From contig WVZL01000029.1 of assembly GCA_011772495.1 (NCBI GenBank), positions 556 to 64,555 on the forward strand: a stretch of 64,000 nt of DNA, in the 5' to 3' direction. This DNA comes from Candidatus Aminicenantota bacterium. Lineage in GTDB: Bacteria > Acidobacteriota > Aminicenantia > Aminicenantales > Aminicenantaceae. Below are positions 49,639 through 58,043 of the stretch, piece after piece; the stretch's first letter is position 1, and the number at the start of each line of letters is the position of its first letter. The notes beneath the pieces were generated by a model. It was not told where the DNA came from, made no database searches, and saw only the letters and a program-made list of their open reading frames with translations. Position numbers and translations under genes: made by a program.

Positions 49639-52224
49639 ATGAAACAGAAAAGGCTGCATTTCTTGATTCTTATCTTTTCTTTCCAGGCCGCTTTTTCTCT
49701 GCAGGCAGCGGAAAAAATCCCCTCGTGTGAAGAGATACTCGGTTTTAAAGTTGGCCAGGATTTCAAGCTAGCCAGTTGGTCGCAAATCACAGACTATTTT
49801 AACAAACTGGCTCAATCCTCACCCAAAGCTAAGGTGTTAGATCTTGGAGAGTCCACTCTAGGCCGGCGATTCATCATGGCGGTCATCACATCTCCTGCCA
49901 ACATGGACAGACTGGATGAAATAAGAGAAATCCAGAAAAAACTTCATGACCCGAGAAGCATTCAGCCTGGAGAAAAAGAAGAACTCATTAGAAAGGGAAA
50001 GGCTGTAGTCCTCATCGCTTGTTCCATCCATTCCAGGGAAATCGCGTCCTCTTTGATGTCTCTCGAACTCGCCTACAAGCTAGCTACAGAAGAAAGCCCT
50101 GGAATTAATAAAATTCTAGAGGAAACGATTCTTCTCCTCATCCCCTCTGTCAATCCTGACGGAATCGACCTGGTTTATGATTGGTACACAAAGCATATCG
50201 GCACACCATTTGAGGCCAGCCGGATGCCGTGGCTCTATCATCATTATGTGGGCCATGATAACAACCGTGATTGGTTCATGATAACCCAGAAAGAAACCCA
50301 GCTAGTAACCAAGGTCCTCTATAAGGAATGGTTTCCTCTTCTCCTGTATGATGTTCACCAGATGGGTTCTTACGGCCCTCGGTTTTTCATTCCCCCCTAC
50401 CACGACCCGATCAATCCCAATCTTGATCCTCTGCTCTTGCGCGAGCTTAACCTCTTGGGGGCCAACGCAGCCTTAAGCTTGACCAAGGAAGGAAAAACTG
50501 GCGTAGCCACCAGTGCCATTTTTGATGCCTGGTACACGGCAGCAAACCGAGCTGCCCCTTTACGCCATAACGTGATGGGAATTCTTTCTGAGGCTGCCAG
50601 TGCTAACCTTGCCTCCCCTATTTTCATAAGAAAAGACCAGATTCGTTTAAGCAGAAGGGGCTTCCAGGGTACAGGCGTTCAGGCGAACTATCTCGAACCC
50701 TGGCCAGGAGGATGGTGGAGGATTCGAGATATCATCGATTATGAATACATCACAGCCTTGTCATTCTTGAAGATGATTGCTCAGGAAAAAAAGAAATACT
50801 TGTCAAATTTTTCTCTTTACGCCCAAAGGCAAATCCAAAAAGGCAAAACTGAGCCTCCCTTTGCTTTTCTTATTCCTTTAGCTCAAAAAGATCTGCCCAC
50901 TGCTCATAAGCTTCTTCAAGTGCTGCAGAAAGGAGGAGCAGAGATATACCAAGCTCAAAGCTCTTTTGTCGCGGATGAGGTGACCTATCCGGCTAACACT
51001 TATATCATCCCCCTCGCGCAACCTTATCGAGCCTTCATCAAAGATTTACTGGAAACAAAATCTTATCCAAAGCGTATTTCGCTAGGAGGAACTCCAGAGC
51101 TTCCCTACGATGAATCAAGCTGGACTCTGCCCCTTCAAATGGGTGTCCAGGTGATCCAGGTCACAAATTCCTTTTCTACTGGAATGAAGAGGCTCGAGCA
51201 AATTGGAATGTCCTTGACTGAGATAAAAGGCAAAGGTTCAAGATATTTTGTCTTTCCCAACCAAGGCAATAACGGCACAGCCCTCATCAACCGCTTGTTG
51301 AAGAAGAAAGTAAAGATATATTACGCTAAAATGCCTTTCCAGCTTGAGGCAAAGCTTTTTCCTCCCGGAACGATCATCCTTCCTGGAAGCAGTATCAACC
51401 GCTCCCAGCTTTCATCTCTAGCCAAAAATTTAGGCCTGGTGATCCTGGCTACGGATAAGAAACCAGCCGCGGAATTCTTTCCTCTACTTCCTCCTAAAAT
51501 CGGAATTTACCAGTCCTGGGTCCCGAGCAAGGATGAAGGTTGGCTTAGATGGACTATGGAACAGTTCGAGTTCCCCTTCAAGCTTATCCATAATGAAGAG
51601 ATTAGAGCAGGGAACTTGAGGAATTCATACAGCCACATCATCTTGCCGAGTATGCGGTCTGAAACCCTGATGGAAGGAAGAAAGGAGGGGGAGACACTTC
51701 CCCAATATAAAGGAGGAATAGGAATAGAAGGAGTGAGTGCCCTAGATATTTTTATCCAAGAAGGCGGCAATTTAATCGTCATCGGGAATTCGTGTGATTT
51801 TGCTGCTAAATACCTGGGTCTTGGAGTCAAGAACCTGGTCGATATCCAATCCGTAAGAAGGAGATACTACGACTCCCCGACCAAGCAAGAGCAGAAAGAA
51901 ATAATCTTTTGTCCTGGCTCTTTGCTAAAGGTGAAAATAGATGATTCTCATCCCGTCGCCTTTGGCATGGGAAAACAAGGTTCCGTATTCTCTTATTTCA
52001 GTCCTGTTTTTTCTGTAGAGGAAGGGACAGCAGTAGTTTCCTACCCGCCTTACAATCCTCTCCTGAGTGGGATTCTCCTCAATGAAGGAAAAATCCTGAG
52101 CAAGGCGGCTGCAGTTGAATGTTCTCGTGGTTTGGGAAAGGTTCTGCTCCTGGGCTTTAAAGTTGTGCACAGAGCCCAAGCTCACGGCACTTTCAAATTC
52201 CTGTTTAATTCCCTTTTGTACTGA
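49639..52224 (+). CDS. secreted M14-family zinc carboxypeptidase
   Basis: 861 residues with a signal peptide (about 1-23, FSLQAAEK). The M14 fold fills about 60-370: zinc ligands His131 and Glu134 (SIHSREIASS), the substrate-binding NPDG near 171, a DNNRDWF stretch near 210 and a second conserved His in YDVHQMGSYGP near 238. The C-terminal 450 residues form a further region with a ThuA/class-I-amidotransferase-like flavour (IFIQEGGNLIVIGNSCDFAA near 705) often found joined to this M14 subgroup. It should act on peptides outside the cytoplasm. Alone between the PpiD-like gene and a convergent acyltransferase gene. Fits a peptide-fermenting lifestyle with the M1 peptidase and isoaspartyl dipeptidase. 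Confidence 0.88.
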   Translation: MKQKRLHFLILIFSFQAAFSLQAAEKIPSCEEILGFKVGQDFKLASWSQITDYFNKLAQSSPKAKVLDLGESTLGRRFIMAVITSPANMDRLDEIREIQKKLHDPRSIQPGEKEELIRKGKAVVLIACSIHSREIASSLMSLELAYKLATEESPGINKILEETILLLIPSVNPDGIDLVYDWYTKHIGTPFEASRMPWLYHHYVGHDNNRDWFMITQKETQLVTKVLYKEWFPLLLYDVHQMGSYGPRFFIPPYHDPINPNLDPLLLRELNLLGANAALSLTKEGKTGVATSAIFDAWYTAANRAAPLRHNVMGILSEAASANLASPIFIRKDQIRLSRRGFQGTGVQANYLEPWPGGWWRIRDIIDYEYITALSFLKMIAQEKKKYLSNFSLYAQRQIQKGKTEPPFAFLIPLAQKDLPTAHKLLQVLQKGGAEIYQAQSSFVADEVTYPANTYIIPLAQPYRAFIKDLLETKSYPKRISLGGTPELPYDESSWTLPLQMGVQVIQVTNSFSTGMKRLEQIGMSLTEIKGKGSRYFVFPNQGNNGTALINRLLKKKVKIYYAKMPFQLEAKLFPPGTIILPGSSINRSQLSSLAKNLGLVILATDKKPAAEFFPLLPPKIGIYQSWVPSKDEGWLRWTMEQFEFPFKLIHNEEIRAGNLRNSYSHIILPSMRSETLMEGRKEGETLPQYKGGIGIEGVSALDIFIQEGGNLIVIGNSCDFAAKYLGLGVKNLVDIQSVRRRYYDSPTKQEQKEIIFCPGSLLKVKIDDSHPVAFGMGKQGSVFSYFSPVFSVEEGTAVVSYPPYNPLLSGILLNEGKILSKAAAVECSRGLGKVLLLGFKVVHRAQAHGTFKFLFNSLLY

Positions 52225-52272
52225 TGTGAAGGATTATAAGAGCCTGGGGAAGGGATCGCGTTAAGAGTTCTG

Positions 52273-53031
52273 TCACTTTTTGAGGAGCTCGAGGAAGAGG
52301 GACTTCACTTTAGCTTCTAAAGCATTTCTAAAGTTTTCAATCGTCTCCTGGAATCCGCCAGCCATATAATCAGCGATATACATAGGAGGGCCGATGTTAA
52401 CCCTGATTTTTGCTGGAATCATAAAAGGAATATGGGTTCCGAAGAAGGCTATGGGAGTCACGGCAACGGAAATTCCTTCATTTTTATACATGCTATAAGC
52501 AATTATCGAATAGCCTCTCTTGAATGAACTCACATAAGGATTAGCATCCTTCTTCATGACCCGCCCTCGTCCCTGAAGAGCAATGATTGCCCTCCCCTTT
52601 TTAAGGTACTCCTGGAATTTCTCTCGGGCTACCTTTCTTCCTTTATATATATCCACTGGAATGGTGCCCGCTTTGGCGATATTACTCGAAATGAAGTTAA
52701 CGAAGGCGGATTTAAGAGGATTGATAGCTAAATCCAGCAAAAGGCCAAATTCCTTCAGATGACGTTTGAGATGTTTCCTTATCAGAAAGTTGAATTCCTT
52801 TTTTGAAAAAATCATTTTATTGGCAATAAAAAAAATCGGCCGGGGCACAATCTTGAACAAGGTGGCTATATCCTTATAACTCCCGATATGATTGCCCACG
52901 ATGAGATTAGGACCATTCTTGACAAAGTTCTCCTTCCCTTTTACCTCTATTCTCTTCCCCAAAAGAGCAAACTTGCCCCAGCGATTGAGCGTGGGCATCA
53001 AGCTTTTCAGCTCTTCTTCAAAAGTTGCCAT
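52273..53031 (-). CDS. PlsC-like acyltransferase with altered motifs
   Basis: 252 residues from the ATG at 53031 (an in-frame TTG at 53082 would add 17 residues). Overall pattern is 1-acylglycerol-3-phosphate acyltransferase: block I NHIGSYKD near 72, block III near 160, and a block IV-like hydrophobic proline-containing stretch VAVTPIAFFG near 195. Block I has five residues between His and Asp rather than four, and block III reads ALQGRGRVMKK in place of F-P-E-G-T-R-S, losing the glutamate. So catalytic function or substrate may differ from true PlsC. No membrane helix is obvious. Alone and convergent to the M14 gene. No Shine-Dalgarno. Confidence 0.7.
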   Translation of the reverse strand: MATFEEELKSLMPTLNRWGKFALLGKRIEVKGKENFVKNGPNLIVGNHIGSYKDIATLFKIVPRPIFFIANKMIFSKKEFNFLIRKHLKRHLKEFGLLLDLAINPLKSAFVNFISSNIAKAGTIPVDIYKGRKVAREKFQEYLKKGRAIIALQGRGRVMKKDANPYVSSFKRGYSIIAYSMYKNEGISVAVTPIAFFGTHIPFMIPAKIRVNIGPPMYIADYMAGGFQETIENFRNALEAKVKSLFLELLKK

Positions 53032-53258
53032 TGTTCTAAGTAGTCTCGTTCTTATTTTATGAAAATCAAAAAAAAAAATCAAAAAAGAAAACCTTCCCTA
53101 AATATTGCCTTTATCCTACAAATTTTTTAATTGTTGGCTCAGAATCTTGCAAATATTAAAAAGTCATGATAATTAATGGGAACGCCTCAACTTCTACGTG
53201 ATAGGCAAAAATTTGCCGTTTTTAAAAAAAACGCTCTGTCCTTAATAAGGAGGAACAA

Positions 53259-54431
53259 ATGATTACGCTCCTTCGCCAAAGCAATGTCTTCGAGCCCGAG
53301 CCTCTCGGCAAAAAAGATATCTTAGTGCTGGGAGAAAAAATCGGGGCCATCACTGATCCTGACAAAATCAAGATAGATGGCCTTGAAGTCAACATCATTG
53401 ATGCCGCAGACAAAATCGTCGTTCCTGGGTTCATTGACAGTCACGTCCATTTATTAGGAGGAGGTGGCGAGGGAGGACCAGCTACCAGGGCTCCAGAAAT
53501 GACTATCGAGGACATCATTTCCAGCGGAGTCACCACGGTCATAGGCTGCCTGGGAACAGACGGAGTTACCCGCCATATGGAATCTCTTCTCGCCAAGGCA
53601 CGCGGGTTGGAAGAAGAAGGCATTGCCTCCTACATTTTCTCCGGTTCTTATGATATTCCTGTCAGAACAATCACGGGAAGCGTCCGCTCTGACCTTGTCC
53701 TTATCGACAAGGTCATCGGAGCTGGAGAGATCGCCATCTCCGACCATCGCTCTTCTCAACCGACCTTCGAGGAGATCGCCAGGCTGGCCGCTGAATGCCG
53801 AGTAGGAGGGATGCTCGGGGGAAAAGCAGGGATCCTTCATCTCCATCTCGGCGACGGGCCTAGAGGGTTGGAGATGCTTTTTAGGCTCATCAAAGAAACA
53901 GAAATCCCTCCCACTCAAGTTATCCCTACCCATGTGAACCGCAACCGCCAGTTGCTGGAAGAAGCCATGGAATTTGTTCTTTCCGGAGGCTATATAGATA
54001 TCACGGCTGGTATTCCTGCTGATCCCCAGGACAAGACCAGTGTATCCTTGGAAACAGCCCTTCAGCGCTGCCTTGAAAAACAAATTCCTCTGGAGCGAAT
54101 CACAGTCAGCTCTGACAGCAACGGTAGCATTCCCCTCTATGACAACCAAGGAAAACTCCTCGGCCTGACTATCGCCACCCAAAAGGACCTCCTGGAAAAG
54201 CTTCGTGCTCTCATCGAGAAAAATATCCTGAGCCTTCCCGACGCCTTGAGGCTATTTTCCACCAACGCTGCTCATTTCTATAAATTGGATCAAAAGGGAA
54301 AAATACAAGCAGGAAAGGATGCCGACCTTCTTCTCCTGGATAAACAATACAACTTAACCGATTCCTTTGCTCAAGGAAAAAGAGTGCTGGCTGAGGGAAA
54401 GCTTGTGGCTAAAGGGACTTTTAGTCCTTGA
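53259..54431 (+). CDS. iadA: isoaspartyl (beta-aspartyl) dipeptidase
   Basis: 390 residues, amidohydrolase superfamily. Zinc site VPGFIDSHVHLLGGGGEGGP near 65 matches IadA; the DHRSSQPTFEEIARLAAE stretch near 165 with GKAGILHLHLGDG near 190 and the final metal Asp (VSSDSNGSIPLYD near 285) are all present. Cleaves isoAsp-X dipeptides from damaged proteins or the diet. Ribosome site AAGGAGGA before the ATG. Followed after 50 bases by a NhaC-type transporter, and such pairs may handle peptide or amino-acid uptake. Confidence 0.93.
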   Translation: MITLLRQSNVFEPEPLGKKDILVLGEKIGAITDPDKIKIDGLEVNIIDAADKIVVPGFIDSHVHLLGGGGEGGPATRAPEMTIEDIISSGVTTVIGCLGTDGVTRHMESLLAKARGLEEEGIASYIFSGSYDIPVRTITGSVRSDLVLIDKVIGAGEIAISDHRSSQPTFEEIARLAAECRVGGMLGGKAGILHLHLGDGPRGLEMLFRLIKETEIPPTQVIPTHVNRNRQLLEEAMEFVLSGGYIDITAGIPADPQDKTSVSLETALQRCLEKQIPLERITVSSDSNGSIPLYDNQGKLLGLTIATQKDLLEKLRALIEKNILSLPDALRLFSTNAAHFYKLDQKGKIQAGKDADLLLLDKQYNLTDSFAQGKRVLAEGKLVAKGTFSP

Positions 54432-54481
54432 TGAAGAAAATATAAAGAGTAAAACAATTTACGAATAAAAAGGAATATATA

Positions 54482-55909
54482 ATGGAAAAAACTATAAAAG
54501 ATGAAAAAAGGAAGACTAAAGAACCCGGCCTGGCCATAGCCTTGATTCCTCTGATCGTTATGCTCCTTCTCTTTGGGATAGGCTATGGTATTTACCAAAT
54601 CCGGCCTCCGGTTCTCCTCATCTCAGCTGCTTTCCTTGCAGGGTGCATAGGGCTCTTTCTTCGTTTCAAATGGAAAGTGATGCAAGAGGGCATTGTAGAT
54701 AGCATTCACAAAGCCATGCCAGCCATCCTCATCATGCTCTGTGTCGGAATTCTCATAGGTTCCTGGATTGCCTCCGGCACTATTCCTATGATTATTTATT
54801 ACGGGCTTAAACTCATATCTCCGAAATATTTCCTTGTGACAGCCTGCTTTGTTTGCTCGATCACTTCTTTAGCAACTGGAACATCCTGGGGCACTATCGG
54901 CACTCTTGGGGTTGCTTTTATAGGAATTGCTATGGGTTTGGGAATACCTTTAGGACCAGCAGCTGGAGCAATCGTAGCCGGAGCTTATTTTGGGGATAAA
55001 ATGTCTCCTTTTTCCGATGTTGCCAATCTGGCACCTGTCACTGTAGGTTCGAACCTATTTGACCACATCAAACATATGGTCTGGTCAGCGACTCCGGCGT
55101 GGCTTATAGGACTGTTGATTTATTTCATAGTCGGACTCAGATATGGAGGAGGAAAGGTCGAATCCGATGATATGATCATCATCACTCAAACAATAAGGGA
55201 TAACTTCCGTTTTAGTATCCTTCTTCTCCTTCCGATGGTGATCGTTTTTTACTTTGCCTTCACCAAAAGACCCACTATCCCAGGAATGCTTCTCTCCTCT
55301 TTCGTGGCTGGAATATTAGCCATAATCTTCCAGAAAGCTTCTGTGACCGACGTTGCCACAGCCATGAATACTGGCTATATAGCCGATACAGGAGTGGAAG
55401 ATGTGGACAGACTTATCTCTCAAGGTGGAATGATGAGCATGATGGAAGTTCAGCTGGTGGCTTTTACAGCCTTTAGCTTCGGAGGAATTATGCAGCGTAC
55501 AGGACTTCTCTCTGTCATTCTTGGTCGAGTCATGAGATTCACCAACAAGGTTTGGAGCCTTGTGCTGACGACCATCGGTTCCTCGATAGTAACAGCCCTG
55601 GCCACTGGAAGTTCCTATCTCTCTATGATTCTTCCCGGAGACCTCCTTTCTCCTATTTATAAGAAAAGAGGACTGGCTGCAAAAAATTTGTCCCGGATTA
55701 TCGAAGAAAGTGGCGCTATCATCGTTCCTCTTATTCCCTGGAGTATGGCTGGTGTTTACATCACAGGGGTTCTAGGGGTTCCGACTCTCTCGTATCTTCC
55801 CTGGGCCATAATGAATTATGCTTCTGTTGCAATATTAGCCGTCTACGGTTTCACCAAATTTACAATGGCCCCCAAAATTCGGGAGGATGAGACCCAAATC
55901 GGAAGTTAA
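54482..55909 (+). CDS. NhaC-family Na+/H+ antiporter-type transporter
   Basis: 475 residues with about eleven to twelve hydrophobic segments. NhaC family stretches: GIWIASGTIPMIIYYGLKLI-like near 95, TSLATGTSWGTIGTLGVAF near 130, GAYFGDKMSPFSDVANLAP near 168 (FGDKMSP is the family mark) and SGAIIVPLIPWSMAGVYITG near 418. The family includes Na+/H+ antiporters and malate/lactate or amino-acid antiporters; the substrate is not decidable. Probably co-transcribed with iadA. Ends 27 bases before the convergent zinc-ribbon gene. Confidence 0.9.
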   Translation: MEKTIKDEKRKTKEPGLAIALIPLIVMLLLFGIGYGIYQIRPPVLLISAAFLAGCIGLFLRFKWKVMQEGIVDSIHKAMPAILIMLCVGILIGSWIASGTIPMIIYYGLKLISPKYFLVTACFVCSITSLATGTSWGTIGTLGVAFIGIAMGLGIPLGPAAGAIVAGAYFGDKMSPFSDVANLAPVTVGSNLFDHIKHMVWSATPAWLIGLLIYFIVGLRYGGGKVESDDMIIITQTIRDNFRFSILLLLPMVIVFYFAFTKRPTIPGMLLSSFVAGILAIIFQKASVTDVATAMNTGYIADTGVEDVDRLISQGGMMSMMEVQLVAFTAFSFGGIMQRTGLLSVILGRVMRFTNKVWSLVLTTIGSSIVTALATGSSYLSMILPGDLLSPIYKKRGLAAKNLSRIIEESGAIIVPLIPWSMAGVYITGVLGVPTLSYLPWAIMNYASVAILAVYGFTKFTMAPKIREDETQIGS

Positions 55910-55935
55910 TTTAAGTTTATTAAAATTCCTGAGCT

Positions 55936-56265
55936 CTATTCGTCCTTGTCATATTCAGAAAGAGCTTTCTCAACCTTTTCCTTCACTTTCTCTCGTCTTT
56001 TTTTTTCAAGCTCAGCTGTCGCTTCAAATTTTCGGTCGAATTCGCTTTTTCTCTTTTTCTCTTTCAAGAGAAGCTCATCTAGAGACTGTGTCGTTCTTTT
56101 GCCTTTTTCTGTCTTGATCACTTGTTGAGTTTGTGAGTCCACCCAAAGTACAGAGTGACAATGAGGACAGTCAACTGAGTATACTCCCTTTTTATCTTCA
56201 GGCTTCATCCTAGGTGAGAATTTAACAGAAAACGCCAATCCTTGCAATTCCTTTCTCTTCATCAT
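55936..56265 (-). CDS. small zinc-ribbon-like protein with coiled coil, unknown
   Basis: 109 residues (ATGs at 56265 and 56262). A C-x-x-C knuckle (VDCPHCHSVLWVDSQTQ, about 32-48) resembles half of a zinc ribbon; only two cysteines exist, with a nearby histidine, so a dimer or a partial site is needed to bind metal. From about 60 to the end it is Lys/Glu-rich and probably a coiled coil. It overlaps the end of the sigma-54 activator gene by four bases, so both are made together. Function not known; the same composition in the two genes suggests a stable pair. Confidence 0.7.
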   Translation of the reverse strand: MMKRKELQGLAFSVKFSPRMKPEDKKGVYSVDCPHCHSVLWVDSQTQQVIKTEKGKRTTQSLDELLLKEKKRKSEFDRKFEATAELEKKRREKVKEKVEKALSEYDKDE

Positions 56266-57710
56266 TCGCTGAGCTTTTTCGGAATGCCGTGCTTTTTCAT
56301 CAACTTAAAGAGTCCTTGACGCGTCAAACCAATTTCTGCCGCTGTTTTGACCTTGTTGTAACGGCACCGGGCTAAAGCTTGATTCAGGAATCTCTTTTCA
56401 AATTCGGCTTTTGCCTGGAAGAAATTGTGTGAAGATACCGAATAGGATTCTTTCTCCTTGTTTACTCTAGAAGAGAGGAAATCCTCTGTGATAAGATTAT
56501 CCTCTCCGACAATGATCAAACACCTCTGAATCTCATTCTGGAGCTCTCTTACGTTCCCTGGCCAATGATAATTCATCAATAGCTCTAAGGCCCGAGGCGA
56601 AATATAGGCTCTCTCCCTGTTCATTTCTTGACAATAGCTCTCCAAAAAGTGATTCAAAAGAAGAAACAAGTCATCCTTCCTTTCTCTCAAGGGCGGGATG
56701 TCGATGGTTATGATTTTAAGGCGATAGTATAAATCTTCGCGAAAATTTCCTTGCTCTACTTCCTTTTCCAGATTCTTGTTGGTCGCACTGATGATCTTCA
56801 CATCAAGGCGGCGATGTCTATTTTCACCTATTCGCCTTATCTCTTTATTTTGAAGAAGGCGAAGCAACTTGGCTTGAAGAAAAAGGGATAAGTCTCCAAT
56901 TTCATCTAAAAAAAATATTCCTCCCCTGGCCTCTTCGATGAGCCCGGGCTTACTCCTAAAAGCTCCGGTAAAAGCTCCTCTGACAAAGCCAAAAAGCTCA
57001 GCCTCCAAGAGATGTTCAGGAATGGCTCCACAATTGACAACCACGAATTTTCCATTCTTTCTCGCTCCGCGGGAATGTATCGCTCTGGCCACGAGTTCCT
57101 TTCCGGTCCCGCTCTCTCCTCCTATAAAAACCGGAGCATCATTATCCTTCACTTTGTCTATCAAGGAGATGATATGGCGTGAAGCTTTGCTCACTCCAAT
57201 AAAGGGACTTTCTCGACTCTGGCATAATCTTCCCTTCACTTTCTGGAATTCAGGAGTATCCTTTATAGCAAGTCCCAAAGGTCTTGAGATAGCAATCAGA
57301 AACTCTAAGTCTTCTGAGGCAAACGGTTCACAGCTAAACTTCCGCTCCAGATAGATAGCTCCTGCCGATGTATTCTCGATGATGACAGGAAGACAGAGCA
57401 CTCTCATCGAGTTAGGAGTCGCTAGGCTTCTACAATCTTCAAGCCGAGAGCAAACTCGGTATTCATTCATAACCAGAGTCTTTTTCTGGATAGCCTCTTC
57501 GACGATATCCTCGCTGAATGGCTTGTTCTCGATCTGGGCAATCTGGTTTGTCGGCTGAAGAACGATCTTGCCCTTCTCATCTGCAAGCAAAACTAAAGCC
57601 CGTTCTGAGGGAATTTTGTGTTGGATCAGACTCAGGAATATAGCTAAGAGGGAGCAAGGTTGAGGAGTCTTATTCGATTGAAAAACGGACTCGTCTTTAC
57701 CAGGATTCAT
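56262..57710 (-). CDS. sigma-54-dependent activator with GAF domain
   Basis: 482 residues. N-terminal GAF sensor domain (about 20-165), AAA+ domain (about 170-405) with Walker A GESGTGKELVARAIH near 194, the sigma-54 loop GAFTGA near 250, Walker B GGIFFLDEIGDLSL near 265 and a C-terminal Fis-type helix-turn-helix (KTAAEIGLTRQGLFKLMKKH). The GAF replaces a receiver, so activity is likely set by a small ligand or redox state. Ribosome site GAAGGAA near the ATG. Target genes not evident locally; the sigma-54 promoter at 27335-27349 is one candidate in the window. Overlaps the small zinc-ribbon-like gene. Confidence 0.9.
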   Translation of the reverse strand: MNPGKDESVFQSNKTPQPCSLLAIFLSLIQHKIPSERALVLLADEKGKIVLQPTNQIAQIENKPFSEDIVEEAIQKKTLVMNEYRVCSRLEDCRSLATPNSMRVLCLPVIIENTSAGAIYLERKFSCEPFASEDLEFLIAISRPLGLAIKDTPEFQKVKGRLCQSRESPFIGVSKASRHIISLIDKVKDNDAPVFIGGESGTGKELVARAIHSRGARKNGKFVVVNCGAIPEHLLEAELFGFVRGAFTGAFRSKPGLIEEARGGIFFLDEIGDLSLFLQAKLLRLLQNKEIRRIGENRHRRLDVKIISATNKNLEKEVEQGNFREDLYYRLKIITIDIPPLRERKDDLFLLLNHFLESYCQEMNRERAYISPRALELLMNYHWPGNVRELQNEIQRCLIIVGEDNLITEDFLSSRVNKEKESYSVSSHNFFQAKAEFEKRFLNQALARCRYNKVKTAAEIGLTRQGLFKLMKKHGIPKKLSE

Positions 57711-58043
57711 TCATTCCTTCTTCTACAGAACAGTTGAAGAGAAGCTCAGGCCATTCCTTTTACATTCTGATCTTGCTACCAGAAAAAGAAGCCACCGACA
57801 GGAATGACGGCGCTGGGTCTGCTTCCAAAAACTGATAACGTATCTCTTATCTGAAATTTCTCACTTTATTGGTCAGAATTTGAAATGAAGAGAAAAAACG
57901 AACTGAACCCAAAGAAAAGTGTCTTTCGGAAAGGTCAAAATGGCTAAGAATGAATAAAGGAAGCGGCAGTTTTTATGAATGATTTTCGTTCGTTGAAATT
58001 CCCCCAGCGGTGAAGTCTTATTATTAGATAGATTTTCCGGTGG
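57711..58043. other. intergenic region between TPR gene end and sigma-54 activator
   Basis: 333 bases without gene, between the 3' end of the TPR gene and the 5' end of the activator gene, both on the minus strand. It must hold the activator promoter; no convincing sigma-70 or sigma-54 boxes, terminator hairpin or repeat were found by eye. Confidence 0.4.

Noticed and set aside
53135-53150. Sigma-54-like TGGCTC...TTGC upstream of iadA
   Set aside because: The spacing between GG and GC is 11 instead of 10 bases, which sigma-54 rarely accepts, and the -24 box is not consensus.
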